From NCBI GenBank assembly GCA_026414765.1, contig JAOAIJ010000040.1:1-64000 (forward strand): a DNA stretch of 64,000 nucleotides. The letters are read 5' to 3'. Positions 17,592-27,523 of this stretch are shown here, one piece after another. The stretch is from Clostridia bacterium (GTDB lineage Bacteria > Bacillota > Clostridia > Acetivibrionales > DSM-27016). The translations under genes were made by a program, and so were the position numbers. The notes beneath the pieces are model-generated. The model was given only the letters and a program-made list of their open reading frames with translations. It ran no database searches and had not been told where the DNA came from. Position 1 is the first letter of the stretch, and every line of letters begins with the position of its first letter.

Positions 17592-19268
17592 TCAGGTACT
17601 GGAAGCGGTAAGTATCGCCACATTCTGTCCCGGCACCATAACTTCTTCTGTTTTTGAACTTTCCTTGTTGAATGCTATATCTATTACCTGATTTATATTC
17701 TCAACAGGAATAACCTCTATGCCCATATCCGTAAATAACTCCTGCCAGTTTTCTTCCGGAATCAGCACCCTTTTTATACCCGCCAGTTTTGCTGCTTCAA
17801 CTTTAGCAACTACTCCTCCTACCGGCTTTACTTTCCCCCTTATTGATAATTCTCCTGTCATTGCAATATCTCCGCTTATCGGTATATTCTTTATGGCAGA
17901 GTACACTGCCGTAGCTATGGCTATTCCGGCTGAAGGCCCGTCAATAGGCACTCCTCCAGGAAAATTCATATGCAGATCGTATTCTTTTATGTCTATATCC
18001 ATAAACCTGTTTAAAACGGTCATTACGTTTTCCACGGACCCTTTTGCTGAACTGGTTCTTTTATATTTGTGTCCATGCCCTCCCATTTCTTCTTCCTCCA
18101 CTATACCGGTTATCTTGATATTGCCTTTACCTGAAGAAACCTTTATAGCAGATACTTCTATATCTAATACTGTGCCTGTATTGCTGCCGAAAACCGCCAG
18201 TCCATTTATACAGCCCACCTGCTCTATAGCGCAGACCTTCTTTTCCAGGCGAGGACTATAATGTCCAAACTCAATTACCCACTCAATATCCTTTCTGGTG
18301 ATAAGGCTCCTATTTTCTATCTGTGCAATTCCCCCGGCTATTTGTACTATATTGACTGCATCCCTGCCATTCTGCGCATATTTGGCGATTAGCCCGTCAA
18401 ACTGCTCTTCCACCTTGAAGCCACCTCTTAAAGCTGCGTTTCTGGCAATTTTGGCTACCTCCCCCGGCACAAGAGGCCTGAAGTATATTTCAGCACATCT
18501 TGATCTCAAAGCAGGCGGAAGTTCGTCAGCAGTTCTTGTGGTCGCACCTACCAGTCTAAAATCGGCAGGCAGCCCTTTCTGGAAAATTTCATGTATATGC
18601 GAGGGTATATTATTATCCTCAGAGCTATAATAAGCACTCTCTAAAAACACCCTTCTGTCCTCCAGTACTTTAAGGAGTTTATTGATTTGCGAAGGATGTA
18701 ATTCGCCTATTTCATCAATAAAAAGTATTCCTCCATGGGCCTTTGTTACAGCACCTGGTTTGGGTTGGGGAATGCCTGCTACTCCGTAAGCTCCGGCCCC
18801 CTGATAAATAGGGTCATGTACAGATCCCATCAATGGGTCTGCAATTCCTCTCTCATCAAACCGTAATGTCGTAGCATCAATCTCTACAAATTTTGCTTCC
18901 TTTCTGAAAGGTGATATGGAAATGGATTTAGCCTCTTCAAGTATAACCCTAGCTGCAGCTGTTTTTCCAATTCCCGGAGGTCCATAAATTATGACATGCT
19001 GTGGATTAGGTCCGCATAAAGCAGCTCTAAGAGCTTTCAAGCCCTGTTCCTGACCTACTATGTCATTCAATGTGGAAGGTCTGGTTTTTTCTGATAAAGG
19101 TTCTGTAAGCTTTATCTCCCTTAATCGCCTAAGCTTATCCAATTCCTTTCTTGACTCCTTGTCAATTGCACTCTTATTACCTTGCTGAGACTTTAACAGA
19201 TTCAAGAAATATAACCCTATAATGATTGAGAAAAAAAACTGTATGATAAATAATGTACTTGTGAGCAA
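17592..19268 (-). CDS. lonB: Membrane-anchored ATP-dependent protease LonB
   Basis: 558 aa. One N-terminal membrane segment (residues about 5-24), then an AAA+ module (Walker A GPPGIGKT near residue 95, Walker B GGILFIDE) and a C-terminal S16 protease with the Ser of DGPSAG and the Lys of GGVVAKVEAAK as catalytic dyad. It lacks the long Lon N-domain, which is the Bacillus LonB arrangement (a sporulation-associated protease). The start is TTG at 19268, eight bases after AGGAGG. A terminator after clpX separates it from the clp genes. No classical lonA is in the window. Confidence 0.93.
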   Translation of the reverse strand: MLTSTLFIIQFFFSIIIGLYFLNLLKSQQGNKSAIDKESRKELDKLRRLREIKLTEPLSEKTRPSTLNDIVGQEQGLKALRAALCGPNPQHVIIYGPPGIGKTAAARVILEEAKSISISPFRKEAKFVEIDATTLRFDERGIADPLMGSVHDPIYQGAGAYGVAGIPQPKPGAVTKAHGGILFIDEIGELHPSQINKLLKVLEDRRVFLESAYYSSEDNNIPSHIHEIFQKGLPADFRLVGATTRTADELPPALRSRCAEIYFRPLVPGEVAKIARNAALRGGFKVEEQFDGLIAKYAQNGRDAVNIVQIAGGIAQIENRSLITRKDIEWVIEFGHYSPRLEKKVCAIEQVGCINGLAVFGSNTGTVLDIEVSAIKVSSGKGNIKITGIVEEEEMGGHGHKYKRTSSAKGSVENVMTVLNRFMDIDIKEYDLHMNFPGGVPIDGPSAGIAIATAVYSAIKNIPISGDIAMTGELSIRGKVKPVGGVVAKVEAAKLAGIKRVLIPEENWQELFTDMGIEVIPVENINQVIDIAFNKESSKTEEVMVPGQNVAILTASST

Positions 19269-19440
19269 TGTCCCTTCCTCCTAATCATCATTCATGCTGT
19301 TCCTTCGTATAGATTATATCCGAACAATGCATCATGCGGCTTTTATTGATATTCTTCACTAAATACTTGCTGTATTTAGTATTAACGATGTAGACTTTTT
19401 TATCCTGCAATAATAAATAGGAATATATTTCAATATTATA

Positions 19441-19487
19441 AAAAGGACGGTTTTCCCAGTGATTTCCACCGGAAGAACCGTCCTTTT
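19441..19487. terminator. Terminator downstream of clpX
   Basis: AAAAGGACGGTT (19441-19452) pairs perfectly with AACCGTCCTTTT (19476-19487). On the minus strand the stem is followed by the T-rich TTTTTATAATA. It lies 17 bases after the clpX stop. Confidence 0.88.
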
Positions 19488-19503
19488 TATATATCTGGAA
19501 CTT

Positions 19504-20799
19504 TTATGATACAGATTCACGCTTTACCCTTGCCTTTTTGCTAATAGGCTTTTTTAAAGACTTTCTATTCTCATTTATAACCAACTGGGGAGCTGCTCTG
19601 TTTTCTACCGTGTCTTTACTGATAATACATTTTTCAATATTAACAGATGACGGTACATCATACATTACCTCCAGCATTATCTCCTCAAGTATTGCTCTTA
19701 GCCCTCTGGCCCCTGTGTTTCTGCTGATTGCTTTTTCAGCGACAGCTTCTAAAGCGTCACTTTCAATCTCAAGCAGTACATCGTCCATTTCAAAGAGTTT
19801 CTGGTACTGCTTGACCAAGGCGTTCTTTGGTTCTGTAAGTATCTGAATCAGTGCCTGTCTGTCAAGTGAATGCAGCGTCACAACAATAGGCAGCCTTCCC
19901 ACAAACTCAGGTATAAGTCCAAATTTCAGAAGATCCTGCGGAAGTATGTTTTTCAACACTTCACCTACATCCTTTTCCTTGGAGCTTTCTATTTTCGCAC
20001 CAAACCCCAGAGATTTCTTCCCTGTTCTGTTTTGTATAATCTTTTCTATGCCGTCAAATGCTCCACCACATATAAACAGGATATTTGTAGTATCTATCTG
20101 TATGAATTCCTGGTGTGGATGTTTTCTTCCTCCCTGAGGTGGAACCGAAGCAACTGTTCCTTCAAGTATCTTCAGAAGCGCCTGCTGAACTCCTTCTCCG
20201 CTTACATCTCTCGTTATTGACGGATTCTCTGATTTCCTAGCTATTTTATCTATTTCGTCTATATAAATTATACCTTTTTCTGCTTTTTCTATATCATAAT
20301 CCGCAGCCTGAATCAATTTAAGGAGAATGTTCTCAACATCTTCCCCTACATAACCTGCTTCCGTCAATGATGTTGCATCAGCTATAGCAAAAGGTACATT
20401 AAGAATCTTAGCCAATGTTTGCGCCAGTAATGTTTTTCCAGAACCTGTAGGTCCCAGCATAACTATATTGCTCTTCTGCAGTTCAACATCTCCTGCTTTA
20501 GTTTCAGTATTTATCCTTTTATAGTGGTTATACACTGCAACAGCCAGCGATTTCTTTGCAGAATCCTGCCCAATAACATACTGATCAAGTATTTCTTTTA
20601 TTTCCTTTGGTTTTGGAACATCATTAAGCTCGGTATCACCTTTTGCTTCTTCGAACTCCTCTTCAATTATTTCAGAACAGAGTTCTATACATTCGTCACA
20701 GATATAAACGCCGGGTCCTGCAACAAGTCTTTTGACTTGTTCCTGCGTCTTTCCGCAGAAGGAGCATTTCAACTGCTTCTTTTCATCATACCTTGACAT
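19504..20799 (-). CDS. clpX: ATP-dependent Clp protease ATP-binding subunit ClpX
   Basis: 431 aa. The N-terminal zinc-binding domain ([11 protein letters not shown], later CDECIELC) recognises substrates; the AAA+ module has Walker [17 protein letters not shown] pore loop, Walker B IIYIDEID and the LGF tripeptide in KKSLGFGAK that docks ClpP. ClpXP degrades ssrA-tagged proteins, linking it to the tmRNA/smpB genes at the left edge. It lies 12 bases after clpP in the same orientation, with GAGGTG before the ATG. Confidence 0.98.
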   Translation of the reverse strand: MSRYDEKKQLKCSFCGKTQEQVKRLVAGPGVYICDECIELCSEIIEEEFEEAKGDTELNDVPKPKEIKEILDQYVIGQDSAKKSLAVAVYNHYKRINTETKAGDVELQKSNIVMLGPTGSGKTLLAQTLAKILNVPFAIADATSLTEAGYVGEDVENILLKLIQAADYDIEKAEKGIIYIDEIDKIARKSENPSITRDVSGEGVQQALLKILEGTVASVPPQGGRKHPHQEFIQIDTTNILFICGGAFDGIEKIIQNRTGKKSLGFGAKIESSKEKDVGEVLKNILPQDLLKFGLIPEFVGRLPIVVTLHSLDRQALIQILTEPKNALVKQYQKLFEMDDVLLEIESDALEAVAEKAISRNTGARGLRAILEEIMLEVMYDVPSSVNIEKCIISKDTVENRAAPQLVINENRKSLKKPISKKARVKRESVS

Positions 20800-20811
20800 A
20801 TCACACCTCTT

Positions 20812-21396
20812 TTATTTCCTTCTAACCATTATTTCATCAACTATGCCATATGCTTTAGCTTCTTCTGCCGACATAAAGAAATCTCTTTCTGAATCTCTTT
20901 CAATCTTTTCGATAGGTTGGCCTGTTCTTTCACTTAATATCCTATTTATTCTTTCTTTTTTCTTCAAAATATATTCCGCATGTATCTTGATATCTGTTGC
21001 CTGGCCACGTGCACCGCCAGAAGGCTGATGTATCATAATTTCACTGTTGGGGAGAGCAAATCTCTTTCCCTTAGTACCCGCTGTCAACAGGAAAGCACCC
21101 ATGCTTGCAGCCATACCTATACAAATAGTAGAAACATCACATTTCACGTATTGCATAGTATCATAAATAGCAAATCCGGATGTTACTGAGCCCCCCGGGC
21201 TATTTATGTAAAGTAATATATCCTTATCGGGATCTTCTGCTTCAAGGAACAGCATCTGAGCAATTACTAAGCTTGCTGTCACATCATTTACCTCATCACT
21301 CAGCATTATAATCCTGTCTTTAAGCAACCTGGAATAGATATCGTAGGAACGTTCACCACGGTTTGTTTGTTCGACAACTACAGGAACCAGACTCAT
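20812..21396 (-). CDS. clpP: ATP-dependent Clp protease proteolytic subunit ClpP
   Basis: 194 aa, the normal length. The catalytic triad is Ser98 (in GMAASMG), His123 (in MIHQPSGG) and Asp172 (in SERDFFMS). Fourteen subunits form the proteolytic barrel served by ClpX. AAGGAGG lies seven bases before the ATG. Gene order tig-clpP-clpX-lonB is the usual one in Firmicutes and Proteobacteria. Confidence 0.98.
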   Translation of the reverse strand: MSLVPVVVEQTNRGERSYDIYSRLLKDRIIMLSDEVNDVTASLVIAQMLFLEAEDPDKDILLYINSPGGSVTSGFAIYDTMQYVKCDVSTICIGMAASMGAFLLTAGTKGKRFALPNSEIMIHQPSGGARGQATDIKIHAEYILKKKERINRILSERTGQPIEKIERDSERDFFMSAEEAKAYGIVDEIMVRRK

Positions 21397-21483
21397 AATT
21401 TCGCCTCCTTAATAATGTAATAGTATTGAGTAAGTATAAATATGAAAGCTTTACTTTCACGCTTATTTTGTAAAATGGATATT

Positions 21484-21500
21484 GGCGGGGACACCCCGCC
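21484..21500. terminator. GC-rich hairpin between tig and clpP
   Basis: GGCGGGG (21484-21490) pairs with CCCCGCC (21494-21500) around ACA. No good U-run follows on the minus strand, so it may be a pausing or RNA-stability element rather than an efficient terminator. Confidence 0.5.
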
Positions 21501-21649
21501 ACTACCCATTACCTATAGCTAATACGTCCTCAGGTACAATACCGCACCAAAGGTGTCCCATATATTCATTCCCACTTTCCCTGCGAAATAAACACATATG
21601 CAGGAAAACTGTATAACAAAACAAGTCAAGCCTGAAACAAATCAGTCCA

Positions 21650-22936
21650 TTATACTATTTTTGCATTTTCTACAATAAAGTCAACGGTCTTTTTCATGAC
21701 TAAACTATTCTTAATATATTCTATATCGTCTTCCTTCAAATGTTTCTTAAATTCTTCCTCACTCTGCTTATAATTTTCCGCCATTTTTTTGATTTCTTCG
21801 CTTACTTCGTCGTCAGCTACCGTTATGTTTTCCACTTTGCTCACTTTTTCAAGCACAAGCTGTGATTTTACTTCACCTTCTGCTCTACTCTCAAACTGTC
21901 CCCTGAAGGAGTTTGCATCCATCCCCATTATCTCAATATATTTGTTTATATCGAGACCCTGGTAACGAAGTCTCATATCAAAGTCATATACCAGATTGTC
22001 TATTCTCTTTTCAATCATTACCTTTGGTATTTCAACGCTAGCATTATTTACAACCTTATCTATTATTGCATCTTCAGTCTGATGCTTTGCTTTGTGTTCG
22101 GCATCTTTTGTAAGCTTCTCCTTCAGGCTGTCTTTATATGCATCTAAAGTATCAAACTCACTTACATCCTTTGCAAATTCATCATCTAATGCCGGAAGTT
22201 CCTTTACTTTTATCTCATTTACTTTCACTTTGAACAAAGCCGGTTTACCAGCTAACTCTTCTTTTCCATAGTCTTCAGGGAAGGAAACATTTACGTCTAT
22301 CTCATCTCCCGCTTTAGCACCGATAAGCTGATCCTCAAATCCCGGTATGAACTGTCCAGAGCCAATAGTCAATTCATAATTTGTACCTTTGCCACCTTCA
22401 AAAGCCACGTCGTCAATAAACCCTTCAAAGTCAATGACTGTAATGTCGCCAGATTGTACAGGTCTGTCTTCAACAGTAATAATTCTTGCATTTTTCTCTG
22501 CTGCTTTGTTGAGTTCTTTTTCTACATCCTCATCTGTAACGTTTACTTCCACTTTATTTACTTCTACAGCTTTGTATTCACCTAATTCCACTTCAGGCTT
22601 GGTTGTAACTTTAGCAGTAAATATAAGATTTTCTCCGTTTCCTATCTGCTTGATGTCAATTTCCGGTCTTTCTACAGGATGAATGTCATTTTCCTCAACT
22701 GCTTTGTCATAAGCCTCAGGGCACACTATATTTATGGCATCCTCGTAAAGTACCTGCTCACCATAGTATCTCTCAACCATTTTTCTTGGAGCTTTACCTT
22801 TTCTGAACCCGGGTATGTTAAACCTGCCGGCATTCTTTGAAAAGGATTTTTGCATACCTTCTTCAAATTTCGCTGCATCAACTTCTATCTCAAGTTGTAC
22901 AACATTCTTATCAATATTTTCCACTTTAACGTTCAT
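21650..22936 (-). CDS. tig: Trigger factor, ribosome-associated chaperone
   Basis: 428 aa. N-terminal ribosome-binding domain with the signature GFRKGKAPR near residue 45, a middle FKBP-type prolyl isomerase domain (SGDITVIDFEGFIDDVAFEG, residues about 160-245) and a helical C-terminal chaperone domain. It folds nascent chains at the ribosome exit. A sigma-A-like promoter lies at 23147-23176, giving a leader of about 200 bases that contains a TTGACAATTG-family repeat. Confidence 0.97.
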   Translation of the reverse strand: MNVKVENIDKNVVQLEIEVDAAKFEEGMQKSFSKNAGRFNIPGFRKGKAPRKMVERYYGEQVLYEDAINIVCPEAYDKAVEENDIHPVERPEIDIKQIGNGENLIFTAKVTTKPEVELGEYKAVEVNKVEVNVTDEDVEKELNKAAEKNARIITVEDRPVQSGDITVIDFEGFIDDVAFEGGKGTNYELTIGSGQFIPGFEDQLIGAKAGDEIDVNVSFPEDYGKEELAGKPALFKVKVNEIKVKELPALDDEFAKDVSEFDTLDAYKDSLKEKLTKDAEHKAKHQTEDAIIDKVVNNASVEIPKVMIEKRIDNLVYDFDMRLRYQGLDINKYIEIMGMDANSFRGQFESRAEGEVKSQLVLEKVSKVENITVADDEVSEEIKKMAENYKQSEEEFKKHLKEDDIEYIKNSLVMKKTVDFIVENAKIV

Positions 22937-23080
22937 TTATTATGTATCCTCCTACCATATTAAATTATAAAATGATAATTTATATATTAATCAATAATAA
23001 AACCAAGAATGTCTCAACATGCATAAAAGCCTCTGTTGTAAACCTCTATGACACTAAAACCCTCGATCATTCATTATTAA

Positions 23081-23102
23081 CTGTCAATTGTACATTGTCA
23101 AC
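23081..23102. repeat. TTGACAATTG-family intergenic repeat
   Basis: CTGTCAATTGTACATTGTCA plus two bases matches, in inverse orientation, the AATTGACAATGTACAATT element at 191-208 between smpB and ssrA. Related copies lie in gaps of the ribosomal operon at 55-56 kb. Here it falls in the tig leader. Confidence 0.6.
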
Positions 23103-23146
23103 TGCGCCTTAGTGCTATAGGCAGTCTCCTTCAAATTAACCCTTAC

Positions 23147-23176
23147 ATTATAACACAATACTTTTTTAAATTCCAA
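23147..23176 (-). promoter_or_regulatory. Sigma-A-like promoter of tig
   Basis: Minus-strand TTGGAA (23176-23171), 18-base spacer, TATAAT (23152-23147). A GGTCGAA motif (Spo0A-box-like) lies just upstream at 23183-23189. Confidence 0.65.
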
Positions 23177-23235
23177 CAAAAAGGTCGAAAAAAAGAAATA
23201 TTTTCTTGTTATTTCCTCTTTGCATTAGTAAAACC

Positions 23236-23940
23236 TTATGGAAATATTCTTAACGGTTTGAAATTTAAGTAGTCAGAGGATATAAACTTAAAGCTTATCT
23301 CCTCAATTACGCCTTCTGCAGCATGTTTACATGCCTCTCCGTGTATATGTCCATATAAGCACACCTTTACATTATAGCTTTTCATGACTGTTACAAATTC
23401 GGAAATTTCCCACTTTGAATTAAAGGGAGGATAATGAAGAGCCACAATTATTTCCCCGCTATTGCCTGAACTGGCACTCTTCAGTGATAAATCCAGCCTT
23501 TGCAATTCCCTGCTAAATATCTTTCTGTCTTCAGCGCTGAAATCGTCGTCTCCCGGACATTTCCACCCTCTTGTACCACAAACTACTTTCCCTTCGATCT
23601 CAAAGCTGTTATTATGCATGAAACTTATAGTCGAAAAGCAGTTGCTGTTTAAAAACTGCTCCAGCTTGTTCATCGTAGTCCACCAATAATCATGGTTTCC
23701 CTTTGATATTAACTTCCTTCCCGGAAGTCCGTCTATGAATTTGAAGTCCTCATATGCCTGTTCCAGATAAGTAGCCCATGAAATATCTCCGGGAATGATC
23801 ACATAATCATTGTCAGTAACAATATCATTCCAGTTTGTTTTTATTTTCTCCATATAATTTTCCCACCTGGCACCAAATATATCCATGGGTTTTTCTATAC
23901 TGAAAGCCAGGTGCAAATCAGAAATTGCATAGATTGCCAT
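23236..23940 (-). CDS. Calcineurin-type metallophosphoesterase
   Basis: About 234 aa. All five metal motifs are present in order: ISDLHLA, PGDISWA, SKGNHDYWW, ALHYPPF and GHIHG. The usual fold binds two metals and cleaves phosphoester bonds; the substrate cannot be named. I use the ATG at 23940 with GAGGG eight bases upstream, because the longer in-frame start at 23985 adds 15 residues before the first beta strand. It follows uvrC by 48 bases and is probably in the same transcript. Confidence 0.88.
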   Translation of the reverse strand: MAIYAISDLHLAFSIEKPMDIFGARWENYMEKIKTNWNDIVTDNDYVIIPGDISWATYLEQAYEDFKFIDGLPGRKLISKGNHDYWWTTMNKLEQFLNSNCFSTISFMHNNSFEIEGKVVCGTRGWKCPGDDDFSAEDRKIFSRELQRLDLSLKSASSGNSGEIIVALHYPPFNSKWEISEFVTVMKSYNVKVCLYGHIHGEACKHAAEGVIEEISFKFISSDYLNFKPLRIFP

Positions 23941-23988
23941 AAAGTAATCCCTCGCTGCACAGTTGAGAGTATACTCACTCTCCACCTC

Positions 23989-25887
23989 TCAATTATTATG
24001 AAAGTAATTATATATTTTTTCCGCTACATCCTTATTAATGCCTTCAACAGCAGTAAGATCGTCAAGTCCGGCTGATTTTATCTTGTTCACAGAACCAAAG
24101 TGCTTTAACAGAGCCTTCTTGCGTTTTTCTCCAATACCTTCAATTTCTTCAAGAACCGACCCTGTATATCTTTTATTTCTAAGCTTCCTGTTATACTCTA
24201 CAGCAAACCTGTGAGCTTCATCCTGTATAGCTGTGACAAACCTTAAAACAGGCAGATTTGCTGATAAATCATACTCTTTCCCATTTGATATCAGTCCCCT
24301 TGTCCTGTGCTTGTCGTTTTTAACCATTCCAAGAGCAGGTATGCTGATTTCCAAGTTTCTTAAAACTTCATTGACTGAGTTCAGATGCCCTAATCCTCCG
24401 TCTATCAGAATTAAATCCGGAAGTCTCATAAATTTTGGCGGCTGTCCGGGGAGTGATCCTTCGTGTATTGAAGCGTATTCATCTCTTTCCCTTTCTGCAC
24501 GTTTAAACCGTCTGTATATAACTTCCTGCATACTTGCATAGTCGTTTTGCTTATCTATGGATTTTATTTTAAATCTCCTGTATTCCTTTTTTGAAGGCAT
24601 ACCATTTTCGAATACTACCATTGAAGCAACTATTTCTGTAGAGCCTGTGTTAGAAATATCATAAGCTTCTATCCTCTCAGGCGGATTTTCAAGACCAAGA
24701 AGTCCTGCTATACCTTCCAGACCCCCTGAAGACAAAGTTTCTTCCTTCCGCACCTTATCCTTGAACTGGTTCAAGGCTATCTCCGCATTCTGCCCGACCA
24801 TTTCAATCAATTCATGCTTTTCTCCTTTTCTAGGAATCTTTATATGAACTCTTGCAGTTTTTCTTTCATTTATTGAAGCACGTTTTTCACTGAGCCACCT
24901 CTCAATTACATCTATTTCATCTATTTCTTCCTGAATGATTATTTCGCCCGGTATATAAGCAGCTGTACTATAGAACTGTTTTATAAAAGATGACATAAGC
25001 TCTCTGTCCTCCAGCTCGCCTATACCCTCAAACACAAAATGCTCCCTGCCTACCAGTTTGCCTCCGCGAATAAAGAATACCTGTATGCACGAGTCGGTTT
25101 TATCTTTTGCAAAGGCTATAACGTCTTGATCTTCCATAGATGTGGATAAAACCTTCTGCTTTTCGGCAATCAGCTTTAAACTGTTCAGTTTGTCCCTTAA
25201 ATCCGCTGCTTTTTCAAATTCCATTTTATCAGCAGCATCCCTCATATTTTTTTCCAACCTGTTTATGATATTTTCCTGCTTACCATCGAGAAAGTTTGCT
25301 ATATCTTTCATCAGGCTTCTGTACTCATCCCTGTTTATATCTCCCTGACATGGTCCCAGACACTGATATATATAATAATTAAGGCATGGTCTTTCTTTTC
25401 CTATATCTCTTGGAAACACTTTTTTGCAGGATTTTATAGGAAATATTTTTTTTATCAGGTCAAGTGTATTCTTGACTGTAAAAGCACTGGCATAAGGCCC
25501 GAAATATTTTGCCCCATCCTTTTCGATCCGTCTTGTCATTAATACTCTCGGATATTGCTCATTCATTGTGATTTTGATATAAGGATAGAAGTTTTTATCA
25601 TCTTTTAGCAATATATTGAATCTGGGTCTGTATTTCTTTATTAGATTACATTCCAGAATCAGCGCTTCAAGTTCGGAATCGGTAACGATATATTCAAATT
25701 CCCCGATTTTGGAAACCATGAGCCTTGTTTTAGGAGTATGATTAATAGAGGCTTGAAAGTATTGTCTTACTCTATTTTTCAGTACTACAGCCTTACCTAC
25801 GTAAATAATCTCTCCATACTGGTCTTTCATAATATAAACGCCCGGTTTATCGGGCAGTTTTTTAAGCGCTTCATGAATATCAAACAT
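23989..25887 (-). CDS. uvrC: UvrABC excinuclease subunit C
   Basis: 632 aa. The GIY-YIG endonuclease domain (PGVYIMKDQYGEIIYVGKA) makes the 3' incision, the UVR motif near residue 205-240 contacts UvrB, and the C-terminal RNase H-like domain (LILIDGGLGHLNSV) plus helix-hairpin-helix (IEGIGEKRKKALL) makes the 5' incision in nucleotide excision repair. A cysteine cluster (KSCKKVF, RPCLNYYIYQCLGPC) near residues 150-180 matches the iron-sulphur or metal site of the family. GTGAGG precedes the ATG closely. Confidence 0.97.
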   Translation of the reverse strand: MFDIHEALKKLPDKPGVYIMKDQYGEIIYVGKAVVLKNRVRQYFQASINHTPKTRLMVSKIGEFEYIVTDSELEALILECNLIKKYRPRFNILLKDDKNFYPYIKITMNEQYPRVLMTRRIEKDGAKYFGPYASAFTVKNTLDLIKKIFPIKSCKKVFPRDIGKERPCLNYYIYQCLGPCQGDINRDEYRSLMKDIANFLDGKQENIINRLEKNMRDAADKMEFEKAADLRDKLNSLKLIAEKQKVLSTSMEDQDVIAFAKDKTDSCIQVFFIRGGKLVGREHFVFEGIGELEDRELMSSFIKQFYSTAAYIPGEIIIQEEIDEIDVIERWLSEKRASINERKTARVHIKIPRKGEKHELIEMVGQNAEIALNQFKDKVRKEETLSSGGLEGIAGLLGLENPPERIEAYDISNTGSTEIVASMVVFENGMPSKKEYRRFKIKSIDKQNDYASMQEVIYRRFKRAERERDEYASIHEGSLPGQPPKFMRLPDLILIDGGLGHLNSVNEVLRNLEISIPALGMVKNDKHRTRGLISNGKEYDLSANLPVLRFVTAIQDEAHRFAVEYNRKLRNKRYTGSVLEEIEGIGEKRKKALLKHFGSVNKIKSAGLDDLTAVEGINKDVAEKIYNYFHNN

Positions 25888-25998
25888 TATACCTCACCTT
25901 GTTTGGTACAGAACGGCCAGCCGCTTGCTGCCATCATTAATATTATGAAAGGCTGAGCAAGCCGATACTTGTACTCAATAACCTGTAGTTAACGATCA

Positions 25999-26019
25999 AA
26001 GCGCAGCTTTGCTGCGCTT
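25999..26019. terminator. Hairpin downstream of the HPr-like gene
   Basis: AAGCGCAGC (25999-26007) pairs perfectly with GCTGCGCTT (26011-26019) around TTT. On the minus strand only a short TTTGAT follows, so termination strength is uncertain. It separates the HPr-like gene from uvrC. Confidence 0.6.
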
Positions 26020-26070
26020 ATAAGTATATTTTACCGTCAACTTTCTTTTGTTTCTATGGCAATTTTAGGG

Positions 26071-26325
26071 TTACAAGCAATTTATGTATTCTCCCAATTC
26101 CTCAATAGCTTTTTCCTCATCTTCCCCTTCAGCTGTGATGGTAATCCTGGTTCCATATCCTATACTGAGCGATAATAGCCCCAAAAGGCTTTTAGCATTT
26201 GCCTTTCGTTCTTCTCTCTCTATCCAGATACTGGATTTGTAGCTTGATGCCTTCTGAATAAACAAAGCTGCAGGTTTTGATTCCAGCCCCGATTTTCCTT
26301 CAACTGTCAATTCTTTTGTAACCAT
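26071..26325 (-). CDS. HPr-like protein lacking the phospho-histidine (Crh-type)
   Basis: 84 aa with the HPr fold pattern. At the site where HPr has GLHARPA with phosphorylatable His15, this protein has GLESKPA, so Glu replaces His and it cannot accept phosphate from Enzyme I. The regulatory region KSLLGLLSLSIGYG keeps the Ser46-equivalent that HPr kinase phosphorylates. This is the Bacillus Crh logic (there Gln replaces His), where the Ser-P form helps CcpA in catabolite repression. ATG at 26325 is chosen, with AGGAGG 11 bases upstream; longer in-frame reading lacks support. Confidence 0.8.
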   Translation of the reverse strand: MVTKELTVEGKSGLESKPAALFIQKASSYKSSIWIEREERKANAKSLLGLLSLSIGYGTRITITAEGEDEEKAIEELGEYINCL

Positions 26326-26615
26326 TTCTATTACAACCTCCTGAATATACATAGTGCGTATTGTCATGCGATTAGCAAGTAACGGTGTGAAGGTGAGACT
26401 GCCCACTTAACACCCGCTACTTTCAGCCCATAACCGCACACATTAGAGCGTTTCATATGTATATATTACAATAAATATGAACAATGTGTAAATTTATTTT
26501 TTCAATTTAATGACATATACTTAATAACCTATTTATAAGCATATATTATATTATAATAAAAAAAAATACAAATCAATTTAGGAATGCTCTGACTATTAAG
26601 CCTGTCGGAACAAAC
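26326..26615. other. AT-rich leader region of the HPr-like gene
   Basis: A 290-base gap. On the minus strand TTTACA, 18 bases, TAATAT is a plausible promoter for the HPr-like gene around 26457-26490. I see no other feature. Confidence 0.35.
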
Positions 26616-27461
26616 TCAATTCCTGTTTTCAAGTATCCTTACCGTCAGTTTATCTCCAGAAATAAATACTCTGATCATTATGGGATAATTTCCCGGATTA
26701 ATAAATCTGAAATCCGCCGAACCGTATAATACCATTGCATCTTTGCCCTTATGCACATATCCCACCGCTTTTGAATGGGAATGCCTTTCAGTTATCTTTA
26801 GTCCTGCTTCCTCCACTGCATTATAAAGAGTACTGGATAACTGACAAATGCCTCCTCCGATTCCATATGTCTTTTTAGGTCCTTTTTCTGTTTTTATTAT
26901 AATTGGTGCTTTTTCATAACCCTTTCCTGGGGTGCGCTTGCCTAAAACTTCATTAAATGAAAATTCCTCCCCAGGCCCTACCTTTACATAATCCAGCCGC
27001 TCAGAAGCAAGACGGATATTATTGGTACGCTCGTCTCTCTGATCCAGAATGATTGTTGTAAAACTTCCCAGCAGCTTTATATTATTTTCCAGCATTTCAG
27101 CTGTAACTCTTGGGTGTACTTCTTCAATAATTAGTCTGCCCTTCTCTCCCGGGTTTGCATTCAGAAGCAATTCTACAGTCCTTTTTACATTTACCTTTTT
27201 CCCGCTGTGTTCATTTATTTCCACTTCCCATGTTTCACTGTCAAGCTTGGCATCTTGTGCACTTTTATCAACCCTTCCGCAGTATATAAGTATTTTCCTC
27301 ATTATTTCGGATTTCTTCAGACCTCCTACATTTTCTCCTTCAACCATTACATTCTTTTTTATGCTTTCTTCATTTGAAATCCCCGAATAAGAATTGCATG
27401 CTGAAAAAATGAAAAAACAAAGCATGAACACTGTGGACAGTACTATTATATACCTCTTCAT
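26616..27461 (-). CDS. VanW-family lipoprotein
   Basis: About 281 aa. A lipoprotein signal peptide (MKRYIIVLSTVFML then IFSACNS) targets it outside the membrane. The C-terminal 140 residues are a VanW domain: ASERLDYVKVGPGEEFSFN, YGIGGGICQLSSTLYNAVEE and the HSHSKAVGYV segment. VanW proteins occur with vancomycin resistance genes but are widespread in Clostridia without known biochemical role, probably at the cell wall. The start at 27461 has AAGGAGG eight bases upstream. No resistance genes are near. Confidence 0.9.
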   Translation of the reverse strand: MKRYIIVLSTVFMLCFFIFSACNSYSGISNEESIKKNVMVEGENVGGLKKSEIMRKILIYCGRVDKSAQDAKLDSETWEVEINEHSGKKVNVKRTVELLLNANPGEKGRLIIEEVHPRVTAEMLENNIKLLGSFTTIILDQRDERTNNIRLASERLDYVKVGPGEEFSFNEVLGKRTPGKGYEKAPIIIKTEKGPKKTYGIGGGICQLSSTLYNAVEEAGLKITERHSHSKAVGYVHKGKDAMVLYGSADFRFINPGNYPIMIRVFISGDKLTVRILENRN

Positions 27462-27523
27462 CACCAGTTCCTCCTTTTTAGGAATGAGAGGTAGAAATAT
27501 CTACCCCTTACCCCTAAAATGCC

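Noticed and set aside
26616-27461. Glycopeptide resistance locus
   Set aside because: VanW alone is common in Clostridia; no vanH, vanA, vanX or sensor kinase gene is nearby.
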